Below are positions 27,302-35,736 of a stretch of 64,000 nucleotides of DNA, in pieces (position 1 is the first letter of the stretch; every line of letters starts with the position of its first letter). Location: contig NZ_AP018907.1 in NCBI RefSeq assembly GCF_003966715.1, positions 918,001 through 982,000 of the forward strand, written 5' to 3'. Below the pieces are notes generated by a model. That model was not told the origin of the DNA. It worked only from the letters and a program-made list of their open reading frames with translations, and made no database searches. This DNA is from Blastochloris tepida. GTDB taxonomy: Bacteria > Pseudomonadota > Alphaproteobacteria > Rhizobiales > Xanthobacteraceae. A program made the translations under genes and the position numbers.

Positions 27302-27971
27302 GAGCTTGGTGCCAGACGATGGCCGGGGGGACCAGGTTCCTTCTCTGATCGGAGAGAGAACGAACGGAAAGAGTTCCTCGAGCCACCGGGCCGACGACGA
27401 ATTTGACAGCGTCGCCCTTGTGGTCGGTGCCAATGTTCGCCGCATTCGTACCCGTCGCGGCCTGTCGCTGGAGCGCCTTGCGCACCTGTCCGGCGTCAGC
27501 CGCGCGATGCTCGGCCAGATCGAGACCGGCAAGAGCGTTCCGACGATCAAGATACTTTGGAAGGTGGCGAGCGCGCTCGCCATGCCGTTCGCCGCGCTGA
27601 CGGCGGCGCAGGGGCCGGCACCGGTCGTGGTGATGCGACGCGACGATTCGAAGGTCCTGTCGTCGAGCGAAGGCCGCTTCACGTCGCGGGCGCTGTTTCC
27701 GTTCGATGCCGAACGGCGGGTCGAGTTCTACGAGCTTCGCCTTGCGCCGCGGCATGTCGAGCATGCCGAGCCACACGTCGCCGGCACGCGGGAGAATATG
27801 GTGGTGGTGCAGGGAACGGTCGAGGTCGTCTCGGGCCGCGAGCCGCCGGTCGTCTTGACGGAGGGCGACGCGGTGCTGTTCGAGGCGGATGTGCCGCACC
27901 GCTACAGGAATCTCGGGTCGACGGACGCGGTGATCTACCTTGTCATGACCTATGTCGAGGAGTTCCGCTGA
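27291..27971 (+). CDS. XRE-family regulator with C-terminal cupin domain
   Basis: 226 aa. A helix-turn-helix lies at about 48-100 (RRIRTRRGLSLERLAHLSGVS, then LGQIETGKSVPTIKILWKVA) and a small cupin at about 150-220 (HVAGTRENMVVVQGTVEVVSG..LTEGDAVLFEADVPHRY). Such regulators bind DNA as dimers and sense a small ligand through the cupin; several control amino-acid, polyamine or sulfur metabolism. The gene is divergent from the soxT operon and precedes the Lrp-cysK pair, so a sulfur-linked signal is a fair guess but not shown by the sequence. ATG 27291; an in-frame choice further downstream would cut into the polar N-terminal tail only. Confidence 0.85.
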   Translation: MRDESLVPDDGRGDQVPSLIGERTNGKSSSSHRADDEFDSVALVVGANVRRIRTRRGLSLERLAHLSGVSRAMLGQIETGKSVPTIKILWKVASALAMPFAALTAAQGPAPVVVMRRDDSKVLSSSEGRFTSRALFPFDAERRVEFYELRLAPRHVEHAEPHVAGTRENMVVVQGTVEVVSGREPPVVLTEGDAVLFEADVPHRYRNLGSTDAVIYLVMTYVEEFR

Positions 27972-28013
27972 CCCACGCCGGGCCAAGACACGGGCCCGGC
28001 GCGAGGCTGATGG

Positions 28014-28307
28014 TCAGGCGGCGACGGGCATGCAGCACATGGTCATCATGCCGCAGGAGCACATCATCGGCATGCCGGCGGCCATCATGTTCATCATGCT
28101 CTTGCAGCATTCCATGAACATATCCTTCGACATGCCGGCCATCGGCGTCATTTCGCACATCATGCCGGTTTCGGTCATCTTGCAGGTCATGGTGCACATC
28201 ATCATGGGCATCATCGGCATGCCGTTCATCATCGGCGTCATGCCGGTCATCATCGGCATCGGCATCATGTTGCCCATCATCGGCATCATCGTTGCGGTGG
28301 TGGTCAT
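28014..28307 (-). CDS. Extremely methionine-rich, cysteine-containing small protein
   Basis: 97 aa from ATG 28307, which has GGAGAGA immediately upstream (a longer form starts at 28319). By my count 39 of 97 residues are Met and 9 are Cys, in MMP, MPMM and CC/CxC clusters (MECCKSMMNMM, MMCSCGMM). Such density of soft sulfur ligands suggests Cu(I) or Ag(I) binding or a methionine-oxidation sink. I recall similar unnamed proteins in rhizobial genomes. There is no signal peptide, so it would act in the cytoplasm. It converges on the XRE-cupin gene and has no operon partner. Function is an inference from composition. Confidence 0.75.
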   Translation of the reverse strand: MTTTATMMPMMGNMMPMPMMTGMTPMMNGMPMMPMMMCTMTCKMTETGMMCEMTPMAGMSKDMFMECCKSMMNMMAAGMPMMCSCGMMTMCCMPVAA

Positions 28308-28694
28308 GGTTCTCTCCATTCAGTCTGTGAAGTCGTCTCGCCTCGGCTGGTGGTGACCGTACGCCGAACGCCGCGGCCTGCAATCGCGCCGGATGGACGT
28401 CGCGCCGCTTCGTCTGATGTCGGTGTCGCGGCGCTGTCGGGAACGGACCGTTTGACCAGGATCGCGGAGAGGATTCCGCACCAGCGGAGGGAGCCCGACA
28501 ATAATTGCGGTGCGCTCGCGGATCGCTCCGTCGGGACGTCGCGCGATCGAGCGTCCCGACATGCTGCATCTGGGCGAGCGGCAGGAATGCCGCTCAACCT
28601 CGGCTGCGCTCGCCGGCGGGCCCGACTCACGTGGGGTGCACGCCGGCCGGCCGGCGAAGAGACCTGTGGCCGCCTCGCCGATTGGGAGAATATT

Positions 28695-28791
28695 GTTCTC
28701 CAGATCGCGCAATCTTTAGCATCCAGGAGAACGCGCTTGCGCTATAGTGCGGCAAAGCGACGCAAACATTCTCCTTCTGGAATTCCTTGCC
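28695..28791 (+). promoter_or_regulatory. Probable promoter/operator region of the Lrp-cysK operon
   Basis: Inverted arms GTTCTCC (28695-28701) and GGAGAAC (28726-28732), and a further CATTCTCC near 28768, precede the Lrp-family start. A TATAGT (28743-28748) could be a -10 box. Lrp-type proteins often bind such imperfect repeats in their own leader. The region 28320-28694 upstream shows no gene. Confidence 0.4.
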
Positions 28792-29280
28792 ATGGACGCC
28801 ACCGACAGAAAGATCCTCACTCTGCTGCAGGCCGACGCCAGCCTGTCGATCGCCGAGATCGCCGACAAGGTTCACCTGTCGCAGACGCCGTGCTGGAAGC
28901 GCATCCAGAAGCTGGAGGCCCAGGGCATCATCACCGGGCGCGTCGCGCTGGTGGCGCCGGAGAAGATCGGGCTCGGCCTCACCGTGTTCGTGTCGATCGA
29001 GAGCGGTGATCACTCTGCGGCGTGGCTTGAGCGGTTCGCGTCCGCGATCGTCACGATGCCGGAGGTGATGGATGTCTACCGCATGGCCGGCGACGTCGAC
29101 TACATGCTGCGCGTGGTGGTCGCCGACATGGCCGCCTATGACGAGTTCTACAAGCGCCTGATCGGCATCGTGTCACTTAAGAATGTCACCTCGCGCTTTG
29201 CCATGGAACGCATCAAGGCCACCACCGCGCTGCCGGTGCCGCCGGCTGCGAAGTCTCCGCGCGACAGGAGCGTGGCATGA
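28792..29280 (+). CDS. Lrp/AsnC family transcriptional regulator
   Basis: 162 aa. N-terminal winged helix (DATDRKILTLLQADASLSIA, then VHLSQTPCWKRIQKLEAQGII) and a C-terminal RAM ligand-binding domain (MPEVMDVYRMAGDVDYMLRVV). The ATG at 28792 is preferred over an upstream in-frame start because the family begins with this Asp-x-x-D motif. Its stop overlaps the cysK start as ATGA, so regulator and cysteine synthase are translated together. Local regulators of this type often sense an amino acid; cysteine or a related sulfur amino acid is the obvious candidate here. Confidence 0.9.
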   Translation: MDATDRKILTLLQADASLSIAEIADKVHLSQTPCWKRIQKLEAQGIITGRVALVAPEKIGLGLTVFVSIESGDHSAAWLERFASAIVTMPEVMDVYRMAGDVDYMLRVVVADMAAYDEFYKRLIGIVSLKNVTSRFAMERIKATTALPVPPAAKSPRDRSVA

Positions 29281-30308
29281 GCATCCGTGCCGGCCTTGTC
29301 GAGGCGATCGGCGCGACGCCGCTGATCGAACTCAAGTCGCTGTCCGCCGCCACCGGCTGCCGCATTCTCGGCAAGGCGGAGTTTCTCAACCCCGGCGGCT
29401 CGGTGAAGGACCGCGCGGCGCTGTTCATCATCCGCGATGCGATCGCGCGCGGCGCGATCAAGCCGGGCGGCGTGATCGTCGAGGGCACCGCCGGCAACAC
29501 CGGCATCGGCTTGGCCCTGGTCGGCAATGCGCTGGGATTTCGCACGGTGATCGTGATTCCGGAGACGCAGAGCCGGGAAAAGAAGGATATGCTGCGGCTG
29601 GTCGGGGCCGAGCTGGTCGAGGTGCCGGCGGTGCCCTACGCCAACCCCAACAATTACGTGAAGGTGTCCGGGCGCATCGCCGCGAAACTGGCTTTGAGTG
29701 AACCGAACGGCGCGATCTGGGCCAACCAGTTCGACAACGTCGCGAACAGGCAGGCGCATGTCGAGACCACCGGTCCGGAAATCTGGGACGACACCGGCGG
29801 CGCGGTCGATGGGCTCGTGTCGGCGGTCGGCACCGGCGGCACGCTGGCCGGTGTGGCCGAGGCGCTGCGTTGCCGCAAGCCCGGCGTCGTGATTGCGCTG
29901 GCGGATCCGCTGGGCGCGGCGCTGCACAGCTACTACACCACCGGCGAGCTCAAGGCGCACGGCTCCTCCATCACCGAGGGCATCGGCCAGGGCCGCATCA
30001 CCGCCAATCTGGAGGGCTTCAAGCCGGACGTGTCGTTCCAGATCCCCGATGAGGAGGCGATCCCGCTGGTGTTCGACGTGCTGGCGAAAGAGGGGCTGTG
30101 CCTTGGCGGCTCGTCCGCCATCAATCTTGCCGGCGCGGTGCGGCTGGCGAAGCAGCTTGGATCCGGCCACACCATCGTCACGGTGCTCGCCGACTCCGGA
30201 ACGCGCTATCAGTCGAAGCTGTTCAATGCCGGCTTCCTGCGATCCAAGGGATTGCCGGTGCCGGCGTGGCTGGAGCGGCATACCGCTGTCGAGGCATGCC
30301 TCGAATGA
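29277..30308 (+). CDS. cysK: Cysteine synthase A (O-acetylserine sulfhydrylase)
   Basis: 343 aa. PLP-dependent enzyme that joins sulfide to O-acetylserine to make cysteine in the cytoplasm. The PLP lysine is Lys44 in NPGGSVKDRAA; the phosphate loop GTGGTLAG and the substrate loop EGTAGNTGIGLA are intact. The form is slightly longer than Escherichia coli CysK and resembles the cytosolic rhizobial type. It is coupled to an Lrp regulator upstream, and the serine acetyltransferase gene follows 337 bp downstream, so both steps of cysteine synthesis are together, next to the sulfide-oxidation cluster. Confidence 0.93.
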   Translation: MSIRAGLVEAIGATPLIELKSLSAATGCRILGKAEFLNPGGSVKDRAALFIIRDAIARGAIKPGGVIVEGTAGNTGIGLALVGNALGFRTVIVIPETQSREKKDMLRLVGAELVEVPAVPYANPNNYVKVSGRIAAKLALSEPNGAIWANQFDNVANRQAHVETTGPEIWDDTGGAVDGLVSAVGTGGTLAGVAEALRCRKPGVVIALADPLGAALHSYYTTGELKAHGSSITEGIGQGRITANLEGFKPDVSFQIPDEEAIPLVFDVLAKEGLCLGGSSAINLAGAVRLAKQLGSGHTIVTVLADSGTRYQSKLFNAGFLRSKGLPVPAWLERHTAVEACLE

Positions 30309-30325
30309 GCGGCTAGTGGTCCGAC

Positions 30326-30353
30326 CCTGACATTTGCATCCGCAAATGTCAGG
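30326..30353. terminator. Perfect hairpin downstream of cysK
   Basis: Arms CCTGACATTTGC and GCAAATGTCAGG pair over 12 bp with a 4-nt loop, 17 bp after the cysK stop. No T run follows, so it is either a Rho-helped terminator or a mobile palindrome rather than a textbook terminator. Confidence 0.5.
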
Positions 30354-30381
30354 ACAAGTCGGCCCACAAACTATTGATTCT

Positions 30382-30432
30382 GTGGATGAAATTTTTCCGA
30401 CGCATGGGTACCAAGCGTCGGATTTCATCCAC
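30382..30432. repeat. GTGGATGAAAT hairpin repeat, copy 2
   Basis: Outer arms GTGGATGAAAT and ATTTCATCCAC plus inner arms CCGACGC and GCGTCGG around TGGGTACCA. Same family as 22205-22261. The remaining bases to 30645 show no gene and should hold the cysE promoter. Confidence 0.75.
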
Positions 30433-30645
30433 TAGACGCTTTCAAAGGGCTGAAGACGCCGGAGAGGTGCGCGGCGCGGTGCAGGGATGATGGCGGATTT
30501 GTGCCGCTGAAGGTGTTTCTGCTGCGTTTGCGACCGGCCGTGAAAGGAATCTCTCGATCCGGCCGAAATAAGGGCGTTTAGTTCGCTTGACGAAAGCCTT
30601 CCGCTACGGCTCGATGAATCCGTCCATCATCGTGAGTGCAATTCG

Positions 30646-31503
30646 ATGCAGATGACCTCGAGGCCGGCCAACGCGATCGTGCAGCCGCTGCCCGGCAGTG
30701 CCGAGGTGCTGTGGCGTGCGGTGCGCGATGAGGCGGAATCCTTGCTGCGCGTGTCGCCCGAATTGGGCGGGCTGGTGGTACCAACGATCTTTCACGCATC
30801 GTCGATTGCGGATGCGACGGCGCGGCGCATCTCGGTGCGGCTCGCCGGCGCGGCGCTGCCCGACCGGCTGCTGCATGATTGCTTCAACGAAGCCTTCGCC
30901 GATGATCCGGCGATTGCGGGTGCGGTGAGCGCGGATCTGAAGGCGGTGCTCGACCGCGACCCGGCAACGACGCGTGCGATCGAGCCGCTGCTCTATTTCA
31001 AGGGCTTCCACGCCATCCAGACCCATCGTCTGGCGCACTGGCTGTGGCGGAGCGGCCGGCGCGACTTTGCGCTCTATCTGCAGAGCCGGTCGTCGGAAGT
31101 GTTCCAGACCGACATCCACCCGGCGGTGCCCATGGGCGAGGGCGTGTTTCTCGATCATGCCACCGGCCTCGTGGTCGGCGCGACGGCGGTGATCGAGGAT
31201 CACGTGTCGATCCTGCAGGGCGTCACGCTGGGTGGAACCGGCAAGCAGACCGGCGACCGGCATCCCAAGATTCGCCGCGGCGTGCTGATCGGGGCGGGGG
31301 CCAAGATCCTCGGCAATATCGAGATCGGCCGCTGCGCGCGCATCGCGGCGGGCTCGGTGGTGCTGCGGCCGGTGCCGGCCAACACCACGGTCGCTGGCGT
31401 CCCGGCGCGCACGGTGGGGCCGGCCGGCTGCCCCGATCCGGCATCGGCGATGGACCAGACGCTCGATCGCGACGCCTATGATGCGTTCGATTACGTGATC
31501 TGA
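30646..31503 (+). CDS. cysE: Serine O-acetyltransferase
   Basis: 285 aa. It makes O-acetylserine from serine and acetyl-CoA, the substrate of CysK. N-terminal helical domain (VLWRAVRDEAESLLRVSPEL), then KGFHAIQTHRLAHWLW, and the left-handed beta-helix with hexapeptide repeats (VVGATAVIEDHVSILQGVTL, KIRRGVLIGAGAKILGNIEIG) and catalytic His in FQTDIHP and FLDHATG. The C-terminal tail ends DAFDYVI; an Ile end is typical of the peptide that binds CysK. The start may be ATG 30646 or 30652. No strong ribosome site is visible. Confidence 0.93.
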   Translation: MQMTSRPANAIVQPLPGSAEVLWRAVRDEAESLLRVSPELGGLVVPTIFHASSIADATARRISVRLAGAALPDRLLHDCFNEAFADDPAIAGAVSADLKAVLDRDPATTRAIEPLLYFKGFHAIQTHRLAHWLWRSGRRDFALYLQSRSSEVFQTDIHPAVPMGEGVFLDHATGLVVGATAVIEDHVSILQGVTLGGTGKQTGDRHPKIRRGVLIGAGAKILGNIEIGRCARIAAGSVVLRPVPANTTVAGVPARTVGPAGCPDPASAMDQTLDRDAYDAFDYVI

Positions 31504-31608
31504 CGCGGCCTCTCGCCCGACCCAATCCTGCTCAGTAGACGGTCCAGCCGCGGGCTGAAACGTGCAGGCGCGCACGTAGCATGTCCACGGCCCCGGCAGC
31601 GCGACATT

Positions 31609-31683
31609 GGACAAGGCGATTTGGGGCAAGGCGATTTTGGACATGACGACTTGGGACATGACGATTTGGGACATGGCCGCATG
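31609..31683. repeat. Five tandem 15-bp units
   Basis: Units GGACAAGGCGATTTG, GGGCAAGGCGATTTT, GGACATGACGACTTG, GGACATGACGATTTG and GGACATGGCCGCATG follow without a gap. The unit length is a multiple of three, so antisense frames read as pentapeptide repeats, but no gene is supported. It lies in the 358-bp gap between cysE and the pirin gene, which otherwise shows only the ribosome site AGGAG before 31862. Confidence 0.85.
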
Positions 31684-31861
31684 GTGATGCGGCTCCGAGC
31701 CGTATTCCAATCGGGGTGGCGGCAAGTTGATCCGGCCGAATGAACCGATCGACGCGCAGATCGTTAGCTGAGGCACGACTACTGCCGTCCGTTCGCGACA
31801 TCGACTCCCGACGGGAGCGGGAGAGCGACGCGCGTTCCGACCCGGCGACAAGGAGCCTGAC

Positions 31862-32797
31862 ATGAGCTGGAATCCCGCGCTTGAGCCTGGCTGCCCCGAC
31901 GCCGTCGGCGCCGACGCGATCGAAACCCTGATCATCCCGCGCGCCCGCGATCTCGGCGGCTTCGAGGTGCGCCGTGCGCTGCCTGCGCCGAAGCGGCAGA
32001 TGGTCGGGCCGTTCATCTTCTTCGACCAGATGGGGCCGGCGGACTTTCTCACCGGGCACGGCGTCGATGTGCGCCCGCATCCCCACATCGGCCTCGGCAC
32101 GGTGACCTATCTCTATCGCGGGGAGTTCCAGCACCGCGACAGCCTCGGCTCGAAGCAGATGATCTATCCGGGCGAACTCAACTGGATGGTCGCCGGACGC
32201 GGCGTCACCCATTCCGAGCGCACCAGCGAAGAGACGCGGCGCGCCCCGCACCGCCTCTTCGGCATTCAGACCTGGATGGCGCTGCCGGAGGCGCAGGAGG
32301 AGGTCGCGCCGAGTTTCGAGCATCATGGCAAGCAGGCGCTGCCGTTCATCGAGGGGGAGGGGGTGGCGCTGCGCCTCATCCTCGGGCGGGCCTATGGCAA
32401 GAGCGCGCCGGCGCGGCTGTTCAGCGAGACCTTCTACGCCGATGCGGCGCTGCGGGCCGGCGCGCGCCTGCCACTGCCGCAGGACCATGAGGATCGCGGC
32501 CTCTATGTCGTCGAAGGCACGATCGGTGTTGCCGGGCAGACCTTCGAAGCGGGCCGCATGATGGTGTTCCGCCCTGGTGACGCGATCTCGGTCGTTGCCG
32601 GAGACCAGGGCGCGCGGCTGATCCTGCTCGGCGGCGCGACATTGGCCGGTCCGCGTTACGTGTGGTGGAACTTCGTCTCCTCCAGCCGCGACAGGATCGA
32701 ACACGCCAAGGAGCAATGGCGCCGCGGCGCCTGGGGCGAAGGCCAGTTCGACCTGCCGCCCGACGACAGAAGCGAGTTCATCCCGCTGCCGGAGTGA
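31862..32797 (+). CDS. Pirin family protein
   Basis: 311 aa, bicupin fold. The metal-site motif RPHPHIGLGTVTYLYRGEFQHRD and the second-half blocks GVTHSER and LFGIQTWMALP are typical of pirins; the C-terminal cupin is preserved (YVVEGTIGVAGQ). Bacterial pirins are iron-binding cytoplasmic proteins that act as quercetinase-like enzymes or as regulators of central metabolism. ATG 31862 has AGGAG 6 nt upstream. It stands alone; the downstream gene is on the other strand. Confidence 0.9.
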   Translation: MSWNPALEPGCPDAVGADAIETLIIPRARDLGGFEVRRALPAPKRQMVGPFIFFDQMGPADFLTGHGVDVRPHPHIGLGTVTYLYRGEFQHRDSLGSKQMIYPGELNWMVAGRGVTHSERTSEETRRAPHRLFGIQTWMALPEAQEEVAPSFEHHGKQALPFIEGEGVALRLILGRAYGKSAPARLFSETFYADAALRAGARLPLPQDHEDRGLYVVEGTIGVAGQTFEAGRMMVFRPGDAISVVAGDQGARLILLGGATLAGPRYVWWNFVSSSRDRIEHAKEQWRRGAWGEGQFDLPPDDRSEFIPLPE

Positions 32798-32880
32798 GGC
32801 ATGGGACGGCATGAGTGCAGGACCTCCGCGCGCTGGTCCGGATGTCCGGGGGCGCGCGCGGTGTCCGGCGGCGGGCGTAG

Positions 32881-33639
32881 CTACGCCGCCTGACCGAGCG
32901 CGCCAACACCAGCGGCTTCCAGATTGGCCTTGAGGGCGGGATCGAGCCCCAGCCGCGAGGCCAGTTCGTCCAACCAGGCGCGCTCAGTGGCGGTGTCGGC
33001 ATCGATGGCGATGAAGGCGGCAAGATAGACTTCCGCCGCCTCCTCGGGGGTGCGGACCGCGGCGGCCAGCGCCGCCGGTTGGTCGGGTCGCGCGATCAGC
33101 CCTTCGAGATACTGCCGTTCCTCGTGGGACAGGGCGCTCGCCTCCACCCGCGCGACGAGACGCTGGCGCTCGACGTCATCGAGGCGGCCGTCGGCCATTG
33201 CCGAGGCGATCATCGCGCGCAGCAGCAGCGTCGCGGTGTGATCGGGGATGCGCGCACCGGAGGTGAACACCGGCTGGCCGGTGGGCGCAGGTGCCGTGCC
33301 GCCCTGCGGCAGCATGCCCTTGACGGCATCCTGCACGCCCTGCGGCACGATCGGCCGGCCGGCACGGTAGTCCTGATAGGCCTTGTAGGCGAGCCCGCCC
33401 AGCACCGCCGCGGCGCCGACCTGCAGCGCGGTGCCGGCGTGCTTGCGGACGTGCTTCGAATTGAGCAGCAGACCGGCGAGGCCGCCGGCGAGCGCGCCGC
33501 TGCCGAGCATGCCGGCATTGCGCAACAGAAAGCCCTCGGCGCCGCCGGCGGAGGCGGCCGGACCTTGCCCGGTTCCACCCCGGGCATCGGGAGCGGTGCC
33601 GGTCAGCACCGCGTTGAGAAGCCTGTTCACGTCGATCAT
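32881..33639 (-). CDS. DUF533 (YebE/TerB-like) protein
   Basis: 252 aa. N-terminus MIDVNRLLNAVL, a glycine/alanine-rich segment with a short membrane-like stretch (GSGALAGGLAGLLL), a YKAYQDYR motif and a C-terminal helical bundle with acidic pairs (IASAMADGRLDDVERQRL and AFIAIDADTATERAWLDEL), the TerB-like pattern. Function of the family is unknown; it is usually inner-membrane associated. It is followed on the same strand's upstream side by DUF1476 and TerC genes, with an 85-bp gap that may hold a promoter. Confidence 0.85.
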   Translation of the reverse strand: MIDVNRLLNAVLTGTAPDARGGTGQGPAASAGGAEGFLLRNAGMLGSGALAGGLAGLLLNSKHVRKHAGTALQVGAAAVLGGLAYKAYQDYRAGRPIVPQGVQDAVKGMLPQGGTAPAPTGQPVFTSGARIPDHTATLLLRAMIASAMADGRLDDVERQRLVARVEASALSHEERQYLEGLIARPDQPAALAAAVRTPEEAAEVYLAAFIAIDADTATERAWLDELASRLGLDPALKANLEAAGVGALGQAA

Positions 33640-33724
33640 GGAGTCCTCATCGGTGTCGGGTCGTCTTTGGTGCGTTGGGTGATCTTGGGTGTTGGATGAT
33701 TGCGGCCGGCGCGCGCCGGCCGGT

Positions 33725-34054
33725 TCAGTGGTGCGCCAGATCAAGGCTGGCGCGCAGGCGCATCTCGTGCAGATGCCGGCGCAGCCGGGCTTCGCTGATG
33801 TCGATGCCGTGTGCCGCGAAGTCGGCGGACACCTTGGCGATGACGTCATCCTGTCCGGGCACCTCGCGGTCGGCGAGATGCACCGACCATGCGTAGGCTT
33901 CGAGATCGGCCTCGGCCAAGCCGAGGCGGCGGCCGGCCCACAGCCCGAACAGCACATTGCGCCGGGCGATCTCGCCCTCGCGGGTCTCGTAATCGGCGAT
34001 CCCGAAGCCATCGTTGCGTTCAGTGCGCGGCAGTCCGTGAAGCGGCGTGGTCAT
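33725..34054 (-). CDS. DUF1476 protein, ATPase zeta-subunit-like
   Basis: 109 aa. Matches the layout of the alphaproteobacterial zeta subunit, a natural inhibitor of F1-ATPase: TRERNDGFGIADYETREGEIARRNVLFGLWAG, then LAEADLEAYAWSVHLADREVPGQDDVIAKVSADF and a helical end. The core family signature (RRNxLLGLWAA, DVxxKVxxDF) is kept. It is divergent from typical zeta proteins, so a paralogue with another role is possible. AGGAG lies 7 nt before ATG 34054, and the start overlaps the TerC stop as ATGA. Confidence 0.8.
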   Translation of the reverse strand: MTTPLHGLPRTERNDGFGIADYETREGEIARRNVLFGLWAGRRLGLAEADLEAYAWSVHLADREVPGQDDVIAKVSADFAAHGIDISEARLRRHLHEMRLRASLDLAHH

Positions 34055-35094
34055 GACGGTTCTCCTCTGGTGAGACGGATCGGGCAGGGGCCGGCGCGCA
34101 GCGCCTCGTCGGCAGGTTCCGGCTGCTCGCGGCTGGTCTTCCACATCGAGAGCACGATGCCGCCGGCCAGCAGGGTCAGGGTCACGCCGAGCGAGATCAG
34201 CGGGTCGACCTTGCCGAACGCCTGGCTCCAGAAGATCTTGGCGCCGATGAAGATCAGCACGAGCGACAGCGCATATTTGAGATAGCGGAAGCGGTGCACG
34301 CTGGCCGCGAGTGCGAAATAGAGCGCGCGCAGGCCGAGGATGGCGAAGATGTTCGAGGTGTAGACGATGTAGGGATCGGTGGTGATGGCAAAGATCGCCG
34401 GCACGCTATCGACGGCGAAGACGAGATCGGCGAACTCGATCAGGATCAGCGCAAGCAGCAGCGGCGTGGCGTAGAGCACCGTCCGCCCGCTCCTCGAAAC
34501 CGGTCTGCGCACGAAGAATGCGCTGCCGCGCAGAACCTTCGTCACGCGCATATGGCGCCGAACGAAGCGCATCAGAGGGTTGTCGACAACGGCGGACGGG
34601 TTCTCGGCGACCAGCAGCATCTTGATGCCGGTCACGATCAGGAAGGCGCCGAAGATATACAGCACCCAGGCGAACTGCGACACCAGCGCGGTGCCGAGCC
34701 CGATCATGATCGCGCGCAGCACGATGACGCCGAGGATGCCATAGAACAGCACGCGGTGCTGAAGATGCCGCGGGATCGCCAGCGTGGCGAAGATCAGCGA
34801 AATGACGAAGATGTTGTCGAGCGCCAGCGTCTTCTCGATGAAGAAGCCGGTGACATAGGCGACGCCGGCCTCCTGGCCCATCTGGGACCACACCCAAGCG
34901 CCAAAGATCAGCGCGACGCTGATATAGGCCGCCGACAGCAGCAGGCTCTCGCCGGCCGGAATCTCACGCGCCTTGCGGTGAAGAATGCCGAGGTCGAAGG
35001 CCAGAAGCGCGGCGATGATGCCGACGAACAGCAGCCACGTCCAAGCGGGCTTGCCGAAGAAATCCGCGAACAACAGTTCGGGACCGAGCGCCAT
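34051..35094 (-). CDS. TerC/Alx family membrane protein
   Basis: 347 aa from ATG 35094 (GGAGG 5 nt upstream; the longer frame would begin at a TTG). About nine membrane segments. Two acidic motifs of the family are present: EKTLALDNIFVISLIF and EFADLVFAVDSVPAIFAIT. TerC-type proteins export manganese or load metal onto exported proteins and respond to alkaline pH or tellurite. It overlaps the DUF1476 gene by 4 nt. I could not recognise a manganese riboswitch in the leader. Confidence 0.9.
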   Translation of the reverse strand: MALGPELLFADFFGKPAWTWLLFVGIIAALLAFDLGILHRKAREIPAGESLLLSAAYISVALIFGAWVWSQMGQEAGVAYVTGFFIEKTLALDNIFVISLIFATLAIPRHLQHRVLFYGILGVIVLRAIMIGLGTALVSQFAWVLYIFGAFLIVTGIKMLLVAENPSAVVDNPLMRFVRRHMRVTKVLRGSAFFVRRPVSRSGRTVLYATPLLLALILIEFADLVFAVDSVPAIFAITTDPYIVYTSNIFAILGLRALYFALAASVHRFRYLKYALSLVLIFIGAKIFWSQAFGKVDPLISLGVTLTLLAGGIVLSMWKTSREQPEPADEALRAGPCPIRLTRGEPS

Positions 35095-35736
35095 CGCATC
35101 CTCCAAATGCCAGTGCGCTTCGCAACGCGGCGGCAGGTGAAAGATCCGACATCGCAGCGATGGCTCGCTGCCAGAGGGGCCCGGATCGACGTTTCATGTG
35201 GGGTGCCTCCGGCGCTTCGTCGAGGGTCAAAATGTCGCATCCTTCGCGTCTCCGCGGTGGCAGTCCGGGTCTGGTGTACGAGCACCGCCCGCAGGCCCTG
35301 GCGGCAGGTCTCGCGCAGGAGCGTCGCCGTGCATCCGGCTCGGCGGCCACGATCTCGATGCGACTGGATTGGGGCGGCGTCTTCGCGGCGCGACGGGACA
35401 CGCGTTGTTTGCCGACGCAAAATATATAATCTTGCAAGCTACAAACAATTGTAGATCTGCGGAGCGGTAGTGCTAAAATGCGGATAGAAAGAGCGGCGAA
35501 AGATAAATCAGATTAATCAATTTCAACAATGTCAGTCATTATGTCGATCGCGCGGATACTTTAGAACGCTCCAAATGTGATGCCGCGATTTGACGGTGCC
35601 TGCTGTGCGGGATAATGCTCCTGCCACGCATTCCGATCTGACGACCGGCGTCCGCTGCCATGTCTCGAATTCGAATCCGATTACGACCGTGCCGCGGGCG
35701 AGGCGGGGTCGGTCGAGGTTGTGAGAGGCCACCCGA
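35095..35736. other. Divergent intergenic region, TerC leader and CDF promoter
   Basis: About 640 bp. The left 330 bp (TerC leader side) is GC-rich with a few open minus-strand frames of no clear merit. The stretch 35420-35560 is clearly AT-rich and is the likely promoter zone for both genes. No gene or perfect palindrome was found. Confidence 0.4.

Noticed and set aside
27952..28356. Plus-strand hydrophobic frame rich in Ile, Met and Val opposite the Met-rich gene
   Set aside because: It is the reverse complement of Met codon runs (CAT/CAC) and has no proper start; the minus frame has the ribosome site.
31491..31682. Minus-strand frame with CPKSS-type pentapeptide repeats
   Set aside because: It is only the translation of the 15-bp tandem repeat and lacks a start signal.
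35095..35300. Possible manganese (yybP-ykoY) riboswitch in the TerC leader
   Set aside because: TerC genes often have one, but I could not match the conserved core or build its stems here. A covariance-model search would decide.
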